A stretch of 64,000 nucleotides of DNA from Bacillus_BD oryzisoli_A (GTDB taxonomy: Bacteria > Bacillota > Bacilli > Bacillales > Cytobacillaceae), in the NCBI RefSeq assembly GCF_043641075.1, contig NZ_JBHZRC010000014.1, positions 37,047 to 101,046 of the forward strand. Direction: 5' to 3'. Position numbers and translations under genes: made by a program. Each line of letters opens with the position of its first letter. The stretch's first letter is position 1. Under the pieces are notes generated by a model. It was not told where the DNA came from. It did no database searches and worked only from the letters and a program-made list of their open reading frames with translations. Positions 15,377 to 23,553 of the stretch are shown here, in pieces.

Positions 15377-16618
15377 TTAATATTCAGGATATAGAACAAA
15401 CTTGCTTGTTAATGCTTCTACACGTTGTCTTGCTTCCTCTAATTTTGCTTCATCTTCATGGTTTTTCAATACTAAACCGATGATTGCCGCAATTTCATCC
15501 ATATCTTCAAGACCGAAGCCGCGTGAAGTAACAGCCGCTGTACCTACACGGATTCCGCTTGTTACAAATGGCTTTTCTGGATCATATGGGATTGCATTCT
15601 TGTTAACTGTAATACCAACCTCGTCAAGTACGTGCTCAGCAACCTTACCAGTTAGACCAAGTGAACGTAAATCCACTAGTAATAAGTGGTTGTCCGTACC
15701 ATCAGAAACAAGACCAACGCCTTCCTTCTTCAAGCCTTCTGCTAAGCGCTGTGCATTGTTGATAATGTTTTGCGCATAGTCTTTGAAGCTGTCCTCAAGT
15801 ACTTCACCAAGCGCAACCGCTTTTGCAGCGATAACGTGCATTAATGGACCACCTTGGATTCCAGGGAAGATCGATTTATCAATTGCCTTCGCAAATTCTT
15901 CTTTACATAAAATCATACCACCGCGTGGTCCGCGAAGAGTTTTGTGAGTAGTTGTTGTCACAAAGTGTGCATGTGGCACTGGGCTTGGATGCTTGCCTGC
16001 TGCTACAAGACCTGCAATATGAGCCATATCAACCATTAAATAAGCTCCAACTTCATCAGCAATTTCACGGAACTTTTTAAAGTCAATTTCACGTGGGTAT
16101 GCACTTGCACCTGCAACAATCAGCTTTGGCTTATGCTGGCGTGCTTTTTCTGCTACATCGTTGTAATCAATGTATTGTGTTTCTTTGTCGACACCGTATT
16201 CAACAAAGTTATACTGAACGCCACTGAAGTTAACCGGACTTCCGTGTGTTAAGTGACCGCCGTGAGCAAGGTTCATTCCAAGAACCGTATCGCCTGGCTC
16301 AAGGATTGTAAAGTAAACAGCCATGTTCGCTTGCGCACCAGAGTGAGGCTGTACGTTCACATGCTCTGCACCGAAGATTTCCTTCGCACGATCGCGTGCA
16401 ATGTCTTCTACGATATCAACATATTCACAACCGCCATAATAGCGCTTTGCTGGATATCCTTCTGCGTATTTATTGGTTAAAACAGATCCTTGTGCTTCCA
16501 TTACCGCTTCACTTACAAAGTTTTCCGATGCAATTAATTCAATCTTTGAACGTTGACGGCCAAGCTCTAGTTGTATCGCTTTAAAAACTTTTTCATCCTG
16601 CTGTGCTACGTGTTTCAT
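15377..16618 (-). CDS. glyA: Serine hydroxymethyltransferase
   Basis: PLP enzyme converting serine and tetrahydrofolate to glycine and methylene-THF, 413 residues. The PLP lysine lies in VTTTTHKTLRGPRGG, and YAEGYPAKRYYGGCEYVD and GTDNHLLLVDLR are conserved. AAGGAGGATATACC precedes the ATG. A 194-base structured element (16644-16837) sits only 25 bases upstream, so it is probably in the transcribed leader. A PurR-box-like site lies further upstream. Confidence 0.97.
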   Translation of the reverse strand: MKHVAQQDEKVFKAIQLELGRQRSKIELIASENFVSEAVMEAQGSVLTNKYAEGYPAKRYYGGCEYVDIVEDIARDRAKEIFGAEHVNVQPHSGAQANMAVYFTILEPGDTVLGMNLAHGGHLTHGSPVNFSGVQYNFVEYGVDKETQYIDYNDVAEKARQHKPKLIVAGASAYPREIDFKKFREIADEVGAYLMVDMAHIAGLVAAGKHPSPVPHAHFVTTTTHKTLRGPRGGMILCKEEFAKAIDKSIFPGIQGGPLMHVIAAKAVALGEVLEDSFKDYAQNIINNAQRLAEGLKKEGVGLVSDGTDNHLLLVDLRSLGLTGKVAEHVLDEVGITVNKNAIPYDPEKPFVTSGIRVGTAAVTSRGFGLEDMDEIAAIIGLVLKNHEDEAKLEEARQRVEALTSKFVLYPEY

Positions 16619-16643
16619 GGTATATCCTCCTTATTCTATATCC

Positions 16644-16837
16644 TATATCAAATTCGCCCGCCGAATTTGCGCCCGGATTTTTATCGAGCTTGCTCGATAA
16701 ATTTCCATTAAAAAATCTGAGGCATCCGCCGGAGGCTTAACCTCATTCAGCGGGATCTGAACACCGCTGATACAGAGGACCCTTTTACATTCATCCCCCG
16801 CTTATAGATGTGGGGGACTTCTGCTGAATGAAGTTAA
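16644..16837 (-). repeat. 194-bp structured element, copy A (glyA leader)
   Basis: Exactly the same length as copy B at 32251-32444 and in the same orientation relative to the downstream gene. On the minus strand it starts TTAACTTCATTCAGC, which can pair with GCTGAATGAGGTTAA in the middle. It includes a CCCCC/GGGGG hairpin, a GCCTCCGGCGGATGCC palindrome, then TTTATCGAGC/GCTCGATAAA and AAATTCG/CGAATTT hairpins near the glyA side. No protein is encoded. It could be a leader RNA element or a non-autonomous mobile element. Confidence 0.85.
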
Positions 16838-16961
16838 GTATTCTACTTAGTTTGAAAATTAACTTTTTATATCTTAACACGTTTTTCCGAATAATTGAAT
16901 AGATTTTTTTGCAAAATATAAGGATTTTCTACGTTTTTCGACTTTTCCGCTTATTAATAAA

Positions 16962-16982
16962 CCCTTGCTTGAAAAGCAAGGG
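16962..16982 (-). terminator. Hairpin downstream of ywlG
   Basis: CCCTTGCTT (16962-16970) / AAGCAAGGG (16974-16982), a 9-bp perfect stem with a GAA loop. On the minus strand it is followed by a T-rich stretch. It lies about 310 bases past the ywlG stop, so it could end that transcript, or be an isolated structure. Confidence 0.45.
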
Positions 16983-17040
16983 CTTTGTAGAGGCTTATTA
17001 TCAGGACAATGACCTGGGTGGTCAAGTTGCTATTCTGTTA

Positions 17041-17062
17041 AAATGTTCTAAAACCGAACATT
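17041..17062 (-). promoter_or_regulatory. Candidate PurR box / inverted repeat upstream of glyA
   Basis: AATGTTC and GAACATT form an inverted repeat and the right half reads AAAACCGAACATT, close to the PurBox core CCGAACAWT. B. subtilis glyA belongs to the PurR regulon. The spacing between halves is shorter than the usual PurBox pair, so this is a weak call. Confidence 0.3.
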
Positions 17063-17106
17063 ATCGTTTTTCTGTAGTCCTTTTAATCGTCTCTACTAAT
17101 GGGGTA

Positions 17107-17242
17107 GTTGATTTCCATTTCAGGCACTTCGCGCACCTTAGGGCGACCGCAGGACATTGAATTACTTCACTGAATCAGCCCACGCACGAGAAAATTCGAT
17201 AGAATTTTCAAGGAGTCTTCGTGCCTTCCATTCCAATCAAAC
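17107..17242. repeat. Dispersed palindromic element, copy R2 (with nested insert)
   Basis: Begins GTTGATTTCCATTTCAGGCA and ends GTGCCTTCCATTCCAATCAA. It is internally deleted relative to R1 but carries the same 56-base nested insertion between two AGGA tetranucleotides, only lightly diverged from that in R1. Confidence 0.8.
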
Positions 17243-17295
17243 AGCTAATAAAAATCTACAATGGTCTTTAACAATTGCATCTAAAAAAATCAATT

Positions 17296-17856
17296 TTACC
17301 TGCAAGACTTATTTGACTCCGTCTTTTTATATACCGCTCGCTCGCCTCCGATGAGCTTTGGTCTTGTTTTGGCCAATGTCACATGGGCATTGCCAATACT
17401 TTTGATGGACGCACGAATCGGCACGGCTACATGCTTTAGGTGCATACCGATAAACGTATCGCCAATATCAATACCTGCGTCAGCAAGGATGAATTCGACA
17501 ACCACTGGGTCAGACATATGTTCATATGCATAGGTCGCCATGGAACCACCCGCTTTACGGACAGGTACAACTGATACGATTTCAAAGCCATACTTCTCCG
17601 CTGTCGCACGATCGACCACAATCGCTCGGTTTAAATGCTCACAGCACTGAAAGGCAAGCTCGACTCCCGTTTTTTCTTGGAACTTTTTAAATTCAGTAAA
17701 CAGAATTTCTGCGGTTTCAATCGTACCAGACGTCCCAATCGTTGCTCCGTTTACTTCACTGGTACTGCAGCCGATGACAAAAATTTGCCCTTTGCGCAGT
17801 TCAACCAGGTTCTGAAAATCAGATAGTATCGTATGTGTTTGTTCTTGTATTGTCAT
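17296..17856 (-). CDS. ywlG: DUF436 / YwlG family protein
   Basis: Conserved protein of 186 residues of unknown biochemical role, found next to glyA and rpiB in many Firmicutes. Conserved segments are VIGCSTSEVNGATIG, CCEHLNRAIVVDR and GIDIGDTFIGMHL; the CCEH cysteines could be functional. Start at 17856 is the only reasonable ATG. Located 130 bases downstream of rpiB. Function unknown. Confidence 0.9.
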   Translation of the reverse strand: MTIQEQTHTILSDFQNLVELRKGQIFVIGCSTSEVNGATIGTSGTIETAEILFTEFKKFQEKTGVELAFQCCEHLNRAIVVDRATAEKYGFEIVSVVPVRKAGGSMATYAYEHMSDPVVVEFILADAGIDIGDTFIGMHLKHVAVPIRASIKSIGNAHVTLAKTRPKLIGGERAVYKKTESNKSCR

Positions 17857-17986
17857 AAGTTAAAAGCTCATCCCTTTCCCTTCACGTCTCGTCATGATTG
17901 ACCGGATGCTCTTGTTGATTGATTTTTTTGGGTGCTTATGCGCTTTATTGAGTATCGAAATTGCTTTCAGTAGCCAACATCCTCAA

Positions 17987-18430
17987 TTATTGCTTATTCT
18001 CATACTCCGTAATCTTGCCAACTCGGTTTGCATGGCGGCCGCCTTCAAATTCACCGGTTAACCATGTCTTGGCAATCTCACGTGCCAATCCAGGTCCAAT
18101 CACGCGCTCACCCATAGCTAGAATATTGCTGTCATTATGCTCGCGTGTTACCTTTGCCGTAAATACATCATGTACAAGAGCACAGCGAATTCCCTTCACC
18201 TTGTTAGCCGCGATGCTCATGCCGATGCCTGTCCCACAAATAAGGATACCTCTATCAAATTCACCCTTTGCAACCTTTTCCGCTACAGGCAGGGCATAAT
18301 CAGGATAATCAACTGATGTACCGCACTCACACCCATAATCCTGATATTCAATTCCCAGCTCGTCCATTAACCCTTTAATTTCCTCGCGTAAATTCACTCC
18401 ACCGTGATCTGATGCAATTGCCACTTTCAT
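17987..18430 (-). CDS. rpiB: Ribose-5-phosphate isomerase B
   Basis: Pentose-phosphate isomerase of the RpiB/LacAB family, 147 residues. It begins MKVAIASDHGGVNLREEI with the family DHGG motif, and GILICGTGIGMSIAANKVKGIR carries the catalytic cysteine and anion-binding loop. GGAGGAAAAAGGAA precedes the ATG. This is ywlF in B. subtilis. A chemoreceptor gene separates it from ywlE. Confidence 0.95.
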   Translation of the reverse strand: MKVAIASDHGGVNLREEIKGLMDELGIEYQDYGCECGTSVDYPDYALPVAEKVAKGEFDRGILICGTGIGMSIAANKVKGIRCALVHDVFTAKVTREHNDSNILAMGERVIGPGLAREIAKTWLTGEFEGGRHANRVGKITEYENKQ

Positions 18431-18552
18431 TTCCTTTTTCCTCCTCTTTTTTTAAAAAAATTTCTCTCTGCTTAGTTTGTCATAATTACTGAAAAATAAA
18501 TAGTACGAATTAGCTGCTCAATTGTTTATCATTTGTTCCAGTATTTTTTCAT

Positions 18553-19848
18553 CTATACTTTAAACCTGATAATCGTACTTTTCAATTTTTCCGCCTGTTC
18601 CTTTAACTCGACTGTCAGCTGCTCAACAAGGGCCATAACAGCCGTCTGCTGCTGAATTGCGGCCGTAACCTCCTGTGTACCAGCAGACGTTTCCTCCGCA
18701 ATCCCCGCAACCGCTTCAGATTGGCTTGATAACGCTTTGATTCCTGTCATCTGATTGTTCACGAGCTGCTTAATTTCAGAGGTCGAGGAAACCATGTGAT
18801 TGATGCTTTTCGTCATTTCCTCCAACGCTGCATTTGTTTCCGTGCCCTTTTTCACCTCAAGACTCGCACTATCCACTTGTTTTGTGATTTGCTGAACAAC
18901 ATTCTGCACACCCTGCTGAATCGTTTTTACCTGATTCGTAATTTCCTTAACGGCCTGTGCACTTTCGTCAGCAAGCCCGCGAACCTCCTCAGCAACAACC
19001 GCAAAGCCTCTTCCATGCTCGCCGGCACGTGCTGCCTCAATCGATGCATTTAACGCCAGTAAATTTGTTTGTGCCGCAATATCCCCTACAAGCCCAATCA
19101 CCCGCTCCACCTGTGAAGCATTCACCTCAAGCTGCTTGACCGTTTGAAGTGATCGTTGGTTATCATTTGAAAGGGCCTCGATCCCGGAAATCAGTGATTG
19201 AATCACCTGCTTTGCATGCTGCAAATCCTCCACCATTTCAACGGATAGTGATTCAGATGTCACTGCCTTTTCTTCCACCTGTGCCGCGATGCGGATGACA
19301 TCCTCCACAAACTCTGCTGTCTCTTGAATCGAAACAGCGGAATTATCCGCACCGGCAGCAATTTCGGTAATTGTCGCCGCAATCGCATTTGCCTGCAACG
19401 ATGCTGCCGATGATTCAGAGGAAATAGCCATTACCTTTTGATTTGTTTCGTTAAAATTACAATCAATGTTCTGAACCATTTCCCGAAGATTAGCCAGCAT
19501 TTGGTTGAAGGCGCTGCCTAGGGAACGGATCTCATTATCAGACTTGGAAAGCTCAATATCCTCACTAATTTCCCCGGCTGCTGCCTTCAACGCACCCCTT
19601 TCCAGCACCTTCAATGGATGGGTAATAAATCCGGCAGCAAAAAAGGCCAAAATCCCCGACCAAATCACCCCAAGTAATAGGGTGACAATGGTGAATGTAA
19701 TTTCTCCAAAGCCAATAAAGTCTTTGACAAACGGGTATACAAAATAAATAAAAAATGCACTAGTAGTATAGGTGATGATCGCCAGCGTTGTTGTAAAAAC
19801 AACAAGCTGCTTTCGAAGCCCCCATTTATACTGTCGTTTCTCCTGCAC
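18553..19848 (-). CDS. Methyl-accepting chemotaxis protein without extracellular sensor domain
   Basis: Chemoreceptor of 431 residues. Two membrane helices (about residues 14-36 and 46-70) are separated by only a few residues, so there is no extracellular ligand domain. A HAMP linker (FITHPLKVLERGALKAAAGE) and a long signalling coiled coil follow, with the conserved tip AARAGEHGRGFAVVAEEVRG. The start is GTG at 19848 with GGGAGG nine bases upstream. It sits between ywlE and rpiB, which are adjacent in B. subtilis, so it is probably a lineage-specific insertion. Confidence 0.92.
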   Translation of the reverse strand: MQEKRQYKWGLRKQLVVFTTTLAIITYTTSAFFIYFVYPFVKDFIGFGEITFTIVTLLLGVIWSGILAFFAAGFITHPLKVLERGALKAAAGEISEDIELSKSDNEIRSLGSAFNQMLANLREMVQNIDCNFNETNQKVMAISSESSAASLQANAIAATITEIAAGADNSAVSIQETAEFVEDVIRIAAQVEEKAVTSESLSVEMVEDLQHAKQVIQSLISGIEALSNDNQRSLQTVKQLEVNASQVERVIGLVGDIAAQTNLLALNASIEAARAGEHGRGFAVVAEEVRGLADESAQAVKEITNQVKTIQQGVQNVVQQITKQVDSASLEVKKGTETNAALEEMTKSINHMVSSTSEIKQLVNNQMTGIKALSSQSEAVAGIAEETSAGTQEVTAAIQQQTAVMALVEQLTVELKEQAEKLKSTIIRFKV

Positions 19849-19909
19849 CTCTTGCTGCCTCCCTGTTATGTAATTTTACCTTTTATTTTTTTAATGTTAC
19901 TCTTCAGGT

Positions 19910-20359
19910 TTATGAATCCTTCTGCTGTAAAATTTCCACCACTTTTTCAATAGCTTCTTTAATTTCATAAAAAGCTTCTCTATATATGTCAACAGATCCG
20001 CCAAAGGGGTCTGCGATATCAGGATACCCATCTAGACTGGCAAATTCCTTTAAGGTGAAGGTCTTTGAACGAGCATCTGGATATCTGATTAGAATGGTGT
20101 CTTTATGGCCGGTTGTCATCGTTAAAATATAATCAGACCACTCCACAAGCGATTCATCGAGCAGTGATGCCTGATGATTGTGTGGAATATCCTGTTCATC
20201 TAGTACCTTTTTTGCATTCGTAGAGGCTGCACTTCCACTTTGTGCATAAATCCCCGCAGAACGTACTTCCATACCCGGAATGGCCATTTTTCTAAGAATT
20301 GATTCAGCCATTGGACTTCTACACGTGTTTCCCGTACAAACAAATAACACACAAGTCAT
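19910..20359 (-). CDS. ywlE: Protein-arginine phosphatase
   Basis: Low-molecular-weight phosphatase family, 149 residues. The P-loop CTGNTCRS carries the nucleophilic cysteine, and the general acid aspartate is in DPFGGS. The threonine following the first cysteine is the residue that makes YwlE specific for phosphoarginine placed by McsB. It reverses McsB marking in the protein-quality-control pathway. Confidence 0.92.
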   Translation of the reverse strand: MTCVLFVCTGNTCRSPMAESILRKMAIPGMEVRSAGIYAQSGSAASTNAKKVLDEQDIPHNHQASLLDESLVEWSDYILTMTTGHKDTILIRYPDARSKTFTLKEFASLDGYPDIADPFGGSVDIYREAFYEIKEAIEKVVEILQQKDS

Positions 20360-20502
20360 ATCAACAACTCCTTTATATATACATTATAAAATAATTCAGT
20401 CTAGTTCCATAGACATATCATGAACTTTTTCTAGTTATTAACAGCTTGATGTTGATTAGATTTTAATATAAGAAAAAAACACCCAAAAACGGGTGTACAG
20501 TT

Positions 20503-21057
20503 CTAAAGTGGAAACAACAGCTTGATTCCAAAGAAGAGCAGGATGGCGCCTCCCAGCACTTCGCTATATTTACCGAGCCAATCCTGGACACTGCGGCCGA
20601 TCATTAATCCAATCCACGATAGAAGCGTCGCACCTGCGCCAAAGCAGGCCAAAACAAGAAACGTTTGCGCCCCGTAGATTCCTAGGGACAGACCCACGGA
20701 AAAGCTGTCCAGACTTACGCTAAGTGCAAACAGGATTAAGCCGAAACCAGCCGGTGTGATCAAGCTCCCCTCTTCCTTAGAAAAACTGGACCAAATCATC
20801 TGCACCCCTAGAATCAGCAGCAGCGCACCGCCTATGTATACAGCAATGGCCCCAAACTGCTCCGATAAATACCTGCCAGCTACCATTCCCAACAACGGCA
20901 TAAAAATATGAAAAATACCAATTGTAATCCCAATTTTAAAAACCTGCCGCAGCCGCAGCCTGTACATCCCCATCCCCAAACTAATGGAAAAGGCATCCAT
21001 CCCCAGTGCAAAAGCCATAATGATCAGCGTAATTAACTCCCCAATAATTGGCGGCAT
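20503..21057 (-). CDS. mntP: Manganese efflux pump MntP
   Basis: Six-helix membrane protein of 184 residues exporting Mn2+. It has the paired family motifs MDAFSISLGMG and LDSFSVGLSLG with membrane aspartates. GGGGGAATT precedes the ATG at 21057. Corresponds to ywlD. I looked for a yybP-ykoY manganese riboswitch upstream and did not see one. Confidence 0.93.
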   Translation of the reverse strand: MPPIIGELITLIIMAFALGMDAFSISLGMGMYRLRLRQVFKIGITIGIFHIFMPLLGMVAGRYLSEQFGAIAVYIGGALLLILGVQMIWSSFSKEEGSLITPAGFGLILFALSVSLDSFSVGLSLGIYGAQTFLVLACFGAGATLLSWIGLMIGRSVQDWLGKYSEVLGGAILLFFGIKLLFPL

Positions 21058-21217
21058 CCCAATTCCCCCTCGGACGTGCTATTTCAACATATGCAAGTCC
21101 AATTGAATTTAGAAGCGGGAGATTTTTTATGATTGCGTGCGCGGTTCGGAGCGGGAATATGCCATAAATAACAGCTATAGCAAGTGCTGCTTCTGTGAAT
21201 AAGTGGGGGAAAACCGC

Positions 21218-21244
21218 GGATAACCTCTCAGCCAAAGGTTATCC
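21218..21244. repeat. Inverted repeat overlapping a perfect DnaA box
   Basis: GGATAACCT (21218-21226) and AGGTTATCC (21236-21244) form a 9-bp hairpin. TTATCCACA at 21239-21247 is a perfect DnaA box. Lies in the divergent gap between mntP and the deacetylase gene. Confidence 0.7.
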
Positions 21245-21292
21245 ACAAGCTTTTTCCGAAAAAACGTACCTAAAAGGGCAGCATTTCCACTG

Positions 21293-21442
21293 AATATGTG
21301 GATTTCCTGTTGAAAACATAAAGTTTTGCGGGCTCTTTTTTTACCCAGCACTGTTTAATATGTGGATAGGCTGTTGAAAAGTGATTAATCATCCGTTAAC
21401 GGGGAGCTCTATCCACGGATATGTGGGTAACCTGTTGAAAAC
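21293..21442. repeat. Three spaced 25-bp repeats ATATGTGGAT...CTGTTGAAAA
   Basis: Units at 21293-21317, 21357-21381 and 21418-21442 share ATATGTGG, a variable GAT/GGT core and CTGTTGAAAA, spaced 64 and 61 bases apart (about six helical turns). TGTGGAT is a partial DnaA box. All lie upstream of the plus-strand deacetylase gene and downstream of no minus gene. Confidence 0.8.
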
Positions 21443-21536
21443 GAAGCCTCTTCGTCGAATAAAAAATCTTCAATGCTCGTTTCATTGTTGCTATAATAGG
21501 TTGACATGTATGATTGAAGAAGGCTAGGTACCCTGT

Positions 21537-22235
21537 ATGAAGAAAAGATTACTTATTACTGGTTTTGTTATTTTGATTTTTCTCCTGCTGTTTTACGGCA
21601 CGTATACATTAGCAACTTCTCGCGATTACCAGTTATTCGGAAACCTGACATCAAAGGTAGAGACGAATAAAAAGGTGGTTGCTCTGACCTTTGACGACGG
21701 TCCGACAGAGAATGTCGATCAGATTTTACCTTTATTGGACAAATACAATGTGAAAGCCACGTTTTTTCTAATTGGCCAAGATATTGAGAAATACCCCGAA
21801 GGCGCCAAGCAAATTGCTAAGGCGGGCCATCAAATCGGCAATCATACCTATTCACATAACCGTATGGTTTTCAAAACACCTTCCTTTATTAAAGAAGAGC
21901 TGGAAAAAACGGATCAGTTGATTCGCGATGCCGGCTATCAAGGTGACATTGACTTTCGCCCGCCGTATGGAAAAAAACTCATTGGGCTGCCCTATTATCT
22001 AAAAAAACAAAACAAGGAATCCATCACCTGGAACCTCGAGCCCGATAGCTTTTACAGCACCACGGCAGACAAGGTGAACTATGTGAAGGAAAATGTTACA
22101 CCAGGTTCCATTATTCTGCTTCATCCAATGTATGAGGATAAGGACCACGTGCTGCAAACCATTGAGGGCGTCATCAAGAACTTGTTAGAACAAGGGTATA
22201 CGTTTGTCACGGTTGATGAGCTTCAAAGCCTATAA
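21537..22235 (+). CDS. Membrane-anchored polysaccharide deacetylase
   Basis: NodB-domain carbohydrate esterase (family CE4), 232 residues. An N-terminal membrane anchor (about residues 5-27) is followed by catalytic motif 1 TFDDGPT, motif 2 HTYSH with metal-binding histidines, and motif 3 RPPYGKK. Such enzymes deacetylate peptidoglycan GlcNAc or MurNAc or other cell-surface glycans; the substrate is not clear. It is the only plus-strand gene in this stretch, with its own terminator. The ribosome binding site is weak. Confidence 0.88.
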   Translation: MKKRLLITGFVILIFLLLFYGTYTLATSRDYQLFGNLTSKVETNKKVVALTFDDGPTENVDQILPLLDKYNVKATFFLIGQDIEKYPEGAKQIAKAGHQIGNHTYSHNRMVFKTPSFIKEELEKTDQLIRDAGYQGDIDFRPPYGKKLIGLPYYLKKQNKESITWNLEPDSFYSTTADKVNYVKENVTPGSIILLHPMYEDKDHVLQTIEGVIKNLLEQGYTFVTVDELQSL

Positions 22236-22244
22236 GAGTCGTAT

Positions 22245-22270
22245 GACCTCACATAACGAGGTCTTTTTTT
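22245..22270 (+). terminator. Terminator of the deacetylase gene
   Basis: GACCTC (22245-22250) / GAGGTC (22258-22263) followed by seven T residues. A perfect DnaA box TTATCCACA (22269-22277) begins at its tail. Confidence 0.85.
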
Positions 22271-22282
22271 ATCCACAAAAAA

Positions 22283-22325
22283 AGGTATCTGACATTGAGC
22301 CTCGCAAGCCCAATTTCAGATACCT
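22283..22325 (-). terminator. Terminator of ywlC
   Basis: Perfect 10-bp stem AGGTATCTGA (22283-22292) / TCAGATACCT (22316-22325), followed on the minus strand by a T-run. Confidence 0.85.
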
Positions 22326-22329
22326 ATTT

Positions 22330-23376
22330 TTACACTTTTAGCACGCGCTGACCGGCCGCCTTCATCAGCCGATTCATAATCGCATTTCCTACGCCTTCAT
22401 TCGAAAACATCTCACTATAAATCAATTCAATGTCCTGTTTGTTGAAGCTTCGCAATGCTTCATAAATCGAGCTGGCAACCGTTTCAAGGCGCCCGCGCTC
22501 GCCGCAGGCAAAGACAAAGTCGGCATCATAGTAGGCTTCATTCTCCTTTGTCGTAAGAACGCCCACCTTCCTGCCTTCTCTCCTTTGTTCATTTACCAGC
22601 CTCTGAATCGCTTCCCTTGTTCCATCGACTAGATATAAAGGGGCATCCGGTGCATAGTGGCGGTATTTCATGCCAGGTGATTTTGGCGCTTCCTTTTCGT
22701 CAGCCAATGCCGGATCGACATGAACTTCACCGATTACTTCTTCCAGCTGCTCCTTTGTGACACCACCGGGTCGAAGGATAACCGGAATGGCGGTCGTACA
22801 ATCGATTACAGTTGATTCCACTCCAACACCTGTCGGGCCGCCGTCCACAATTCCCGCAATCCTGCCGTCGAGATCTTCTTTTACATGCAAAGCCGTTGTT
22901 GGACTCGGCTTGCCTGAACGATTCGCACTTGGCGCCGCAATTGGCAGACCGGACTGCTTCAATACCGCCATCGCCACCGGATGATCAGGCATTCTCACTG
23001 CAACCGTCTCCAATCCAGCCGTTGCTTTATTGGAGAGAAATCCCTTTTTCAACGGAAAAATAATCGTTAATGGCCCTGGCCAAAAACGGTCCATTAAATA
23101 TTGCGCTTTAGGGGAAATTTCCTCCACAAAGTCTGTCAGCTGGCTTTGCTCAGCAATATGAATAATTAACGGATTGTCACTTGGACGTCCCTTTGCCTCA
23201 TAAATCTTGTTAACTGCTTGATCCTCTTTCGCATTTCCGCCCAAGCCATAAACCGTTTCAGTCGGAAACGCCACTACCTCATTTTTGCTTAAAAAATCAG
23301 CGGCTTGTTGAATTTGTGGATAATTTTCCAGATTATCCACAAACTTATCCACTGACCAATAATTTGTAATCATCAT
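22330..23376 (-). CDS. ywlC: Threonylcarbamoyl-AMP synthase (Sua5/YwlC)
   Basis: Makes threonylcarbamoyl-AMP from threonine, bicarbonate and ATP for the tRNA modification t6A; 348 residues. An N-terminal YrdC domain (FPTETVYGLGGNA, GRPSDNPLIIHI, LPIAAPSANRSG) is followed by a C-terminal Sua5 domain joined by the SPGMKYRHYAP linker. Two start codons (23376, 23373) are adjacent. Its 5' end and upstream region carry a DnaA-box cluster. Transcribed after spoIIR and ywlB. Confidence 0.95.
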   Translation of the reverse strand: MMITNYWSVDKFVDNLENYPQIQQAADFLSKNEVVAFPTETVYGLGGNAKEDQAVNKIYEAKGRPSDNPLIIHIAEQSQLTDFVEEISPKAQYLMDRFWPGPLTIIFPLKKGFLSNKATAGLETVAVRMPDHPVAMAVLKQSGLPIAAPSANRSGKPSPTTALHVKEDLDGRIAGIVDGGPTGVGVESTVIDCTTAIPVILRPGGVTKEQLEEVIGEVHVDPALADEKEAPKSPGMKYRHYAPDAPLYLVDGTREAIQRLVNEQRREGRKVGVLTTKENEAYYDADFVFACGERGRLETVASSIYEALRSFNKQDIELIYSEMFSNEGVGNAIMNRLMKAAGQRVLKV

Positions 23377-23553
23377 TCTCCACCTTCAGAAATACCAAAA
23401 TTTACGCTAATTTCCTTTGAAAGTATAAAAGAAGATAGTGAACAACTCAAGTCTTATCCACAAATTGTGGATAAAAATCTTCATTTTGTGGATAATTTTG
23501 TGGATATTAGCATGTTTTAGAGAGAAATTTTTAGAAAAACCGAGTTATCCACA
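23315..23553. promoter_or_regulatory. DnaA-box cluster
   Basis: Six perfect DnaA boxes (TTATCCACA or its complement) at 23315, 23333, 23454, 23466, 23487 and 23545, plus single-mismatch boxes at 23345 and 23499, within 239 bases spanning the ywlC start and the ywlC-ywlB gap. More perfect boxes lie at 21239, 22269 and 24071. From memory, B. subtilis ywlC is a reported in vivo DnaA-binding region. The site could titrate DnaA or regulate ywlC. Confidence 0.88.

Noticed and set aside
21058..21240. yybP-ykoY manganese riboswitch before mntP
   Set aside because: Searched by eye for the conserved motifs; none present.
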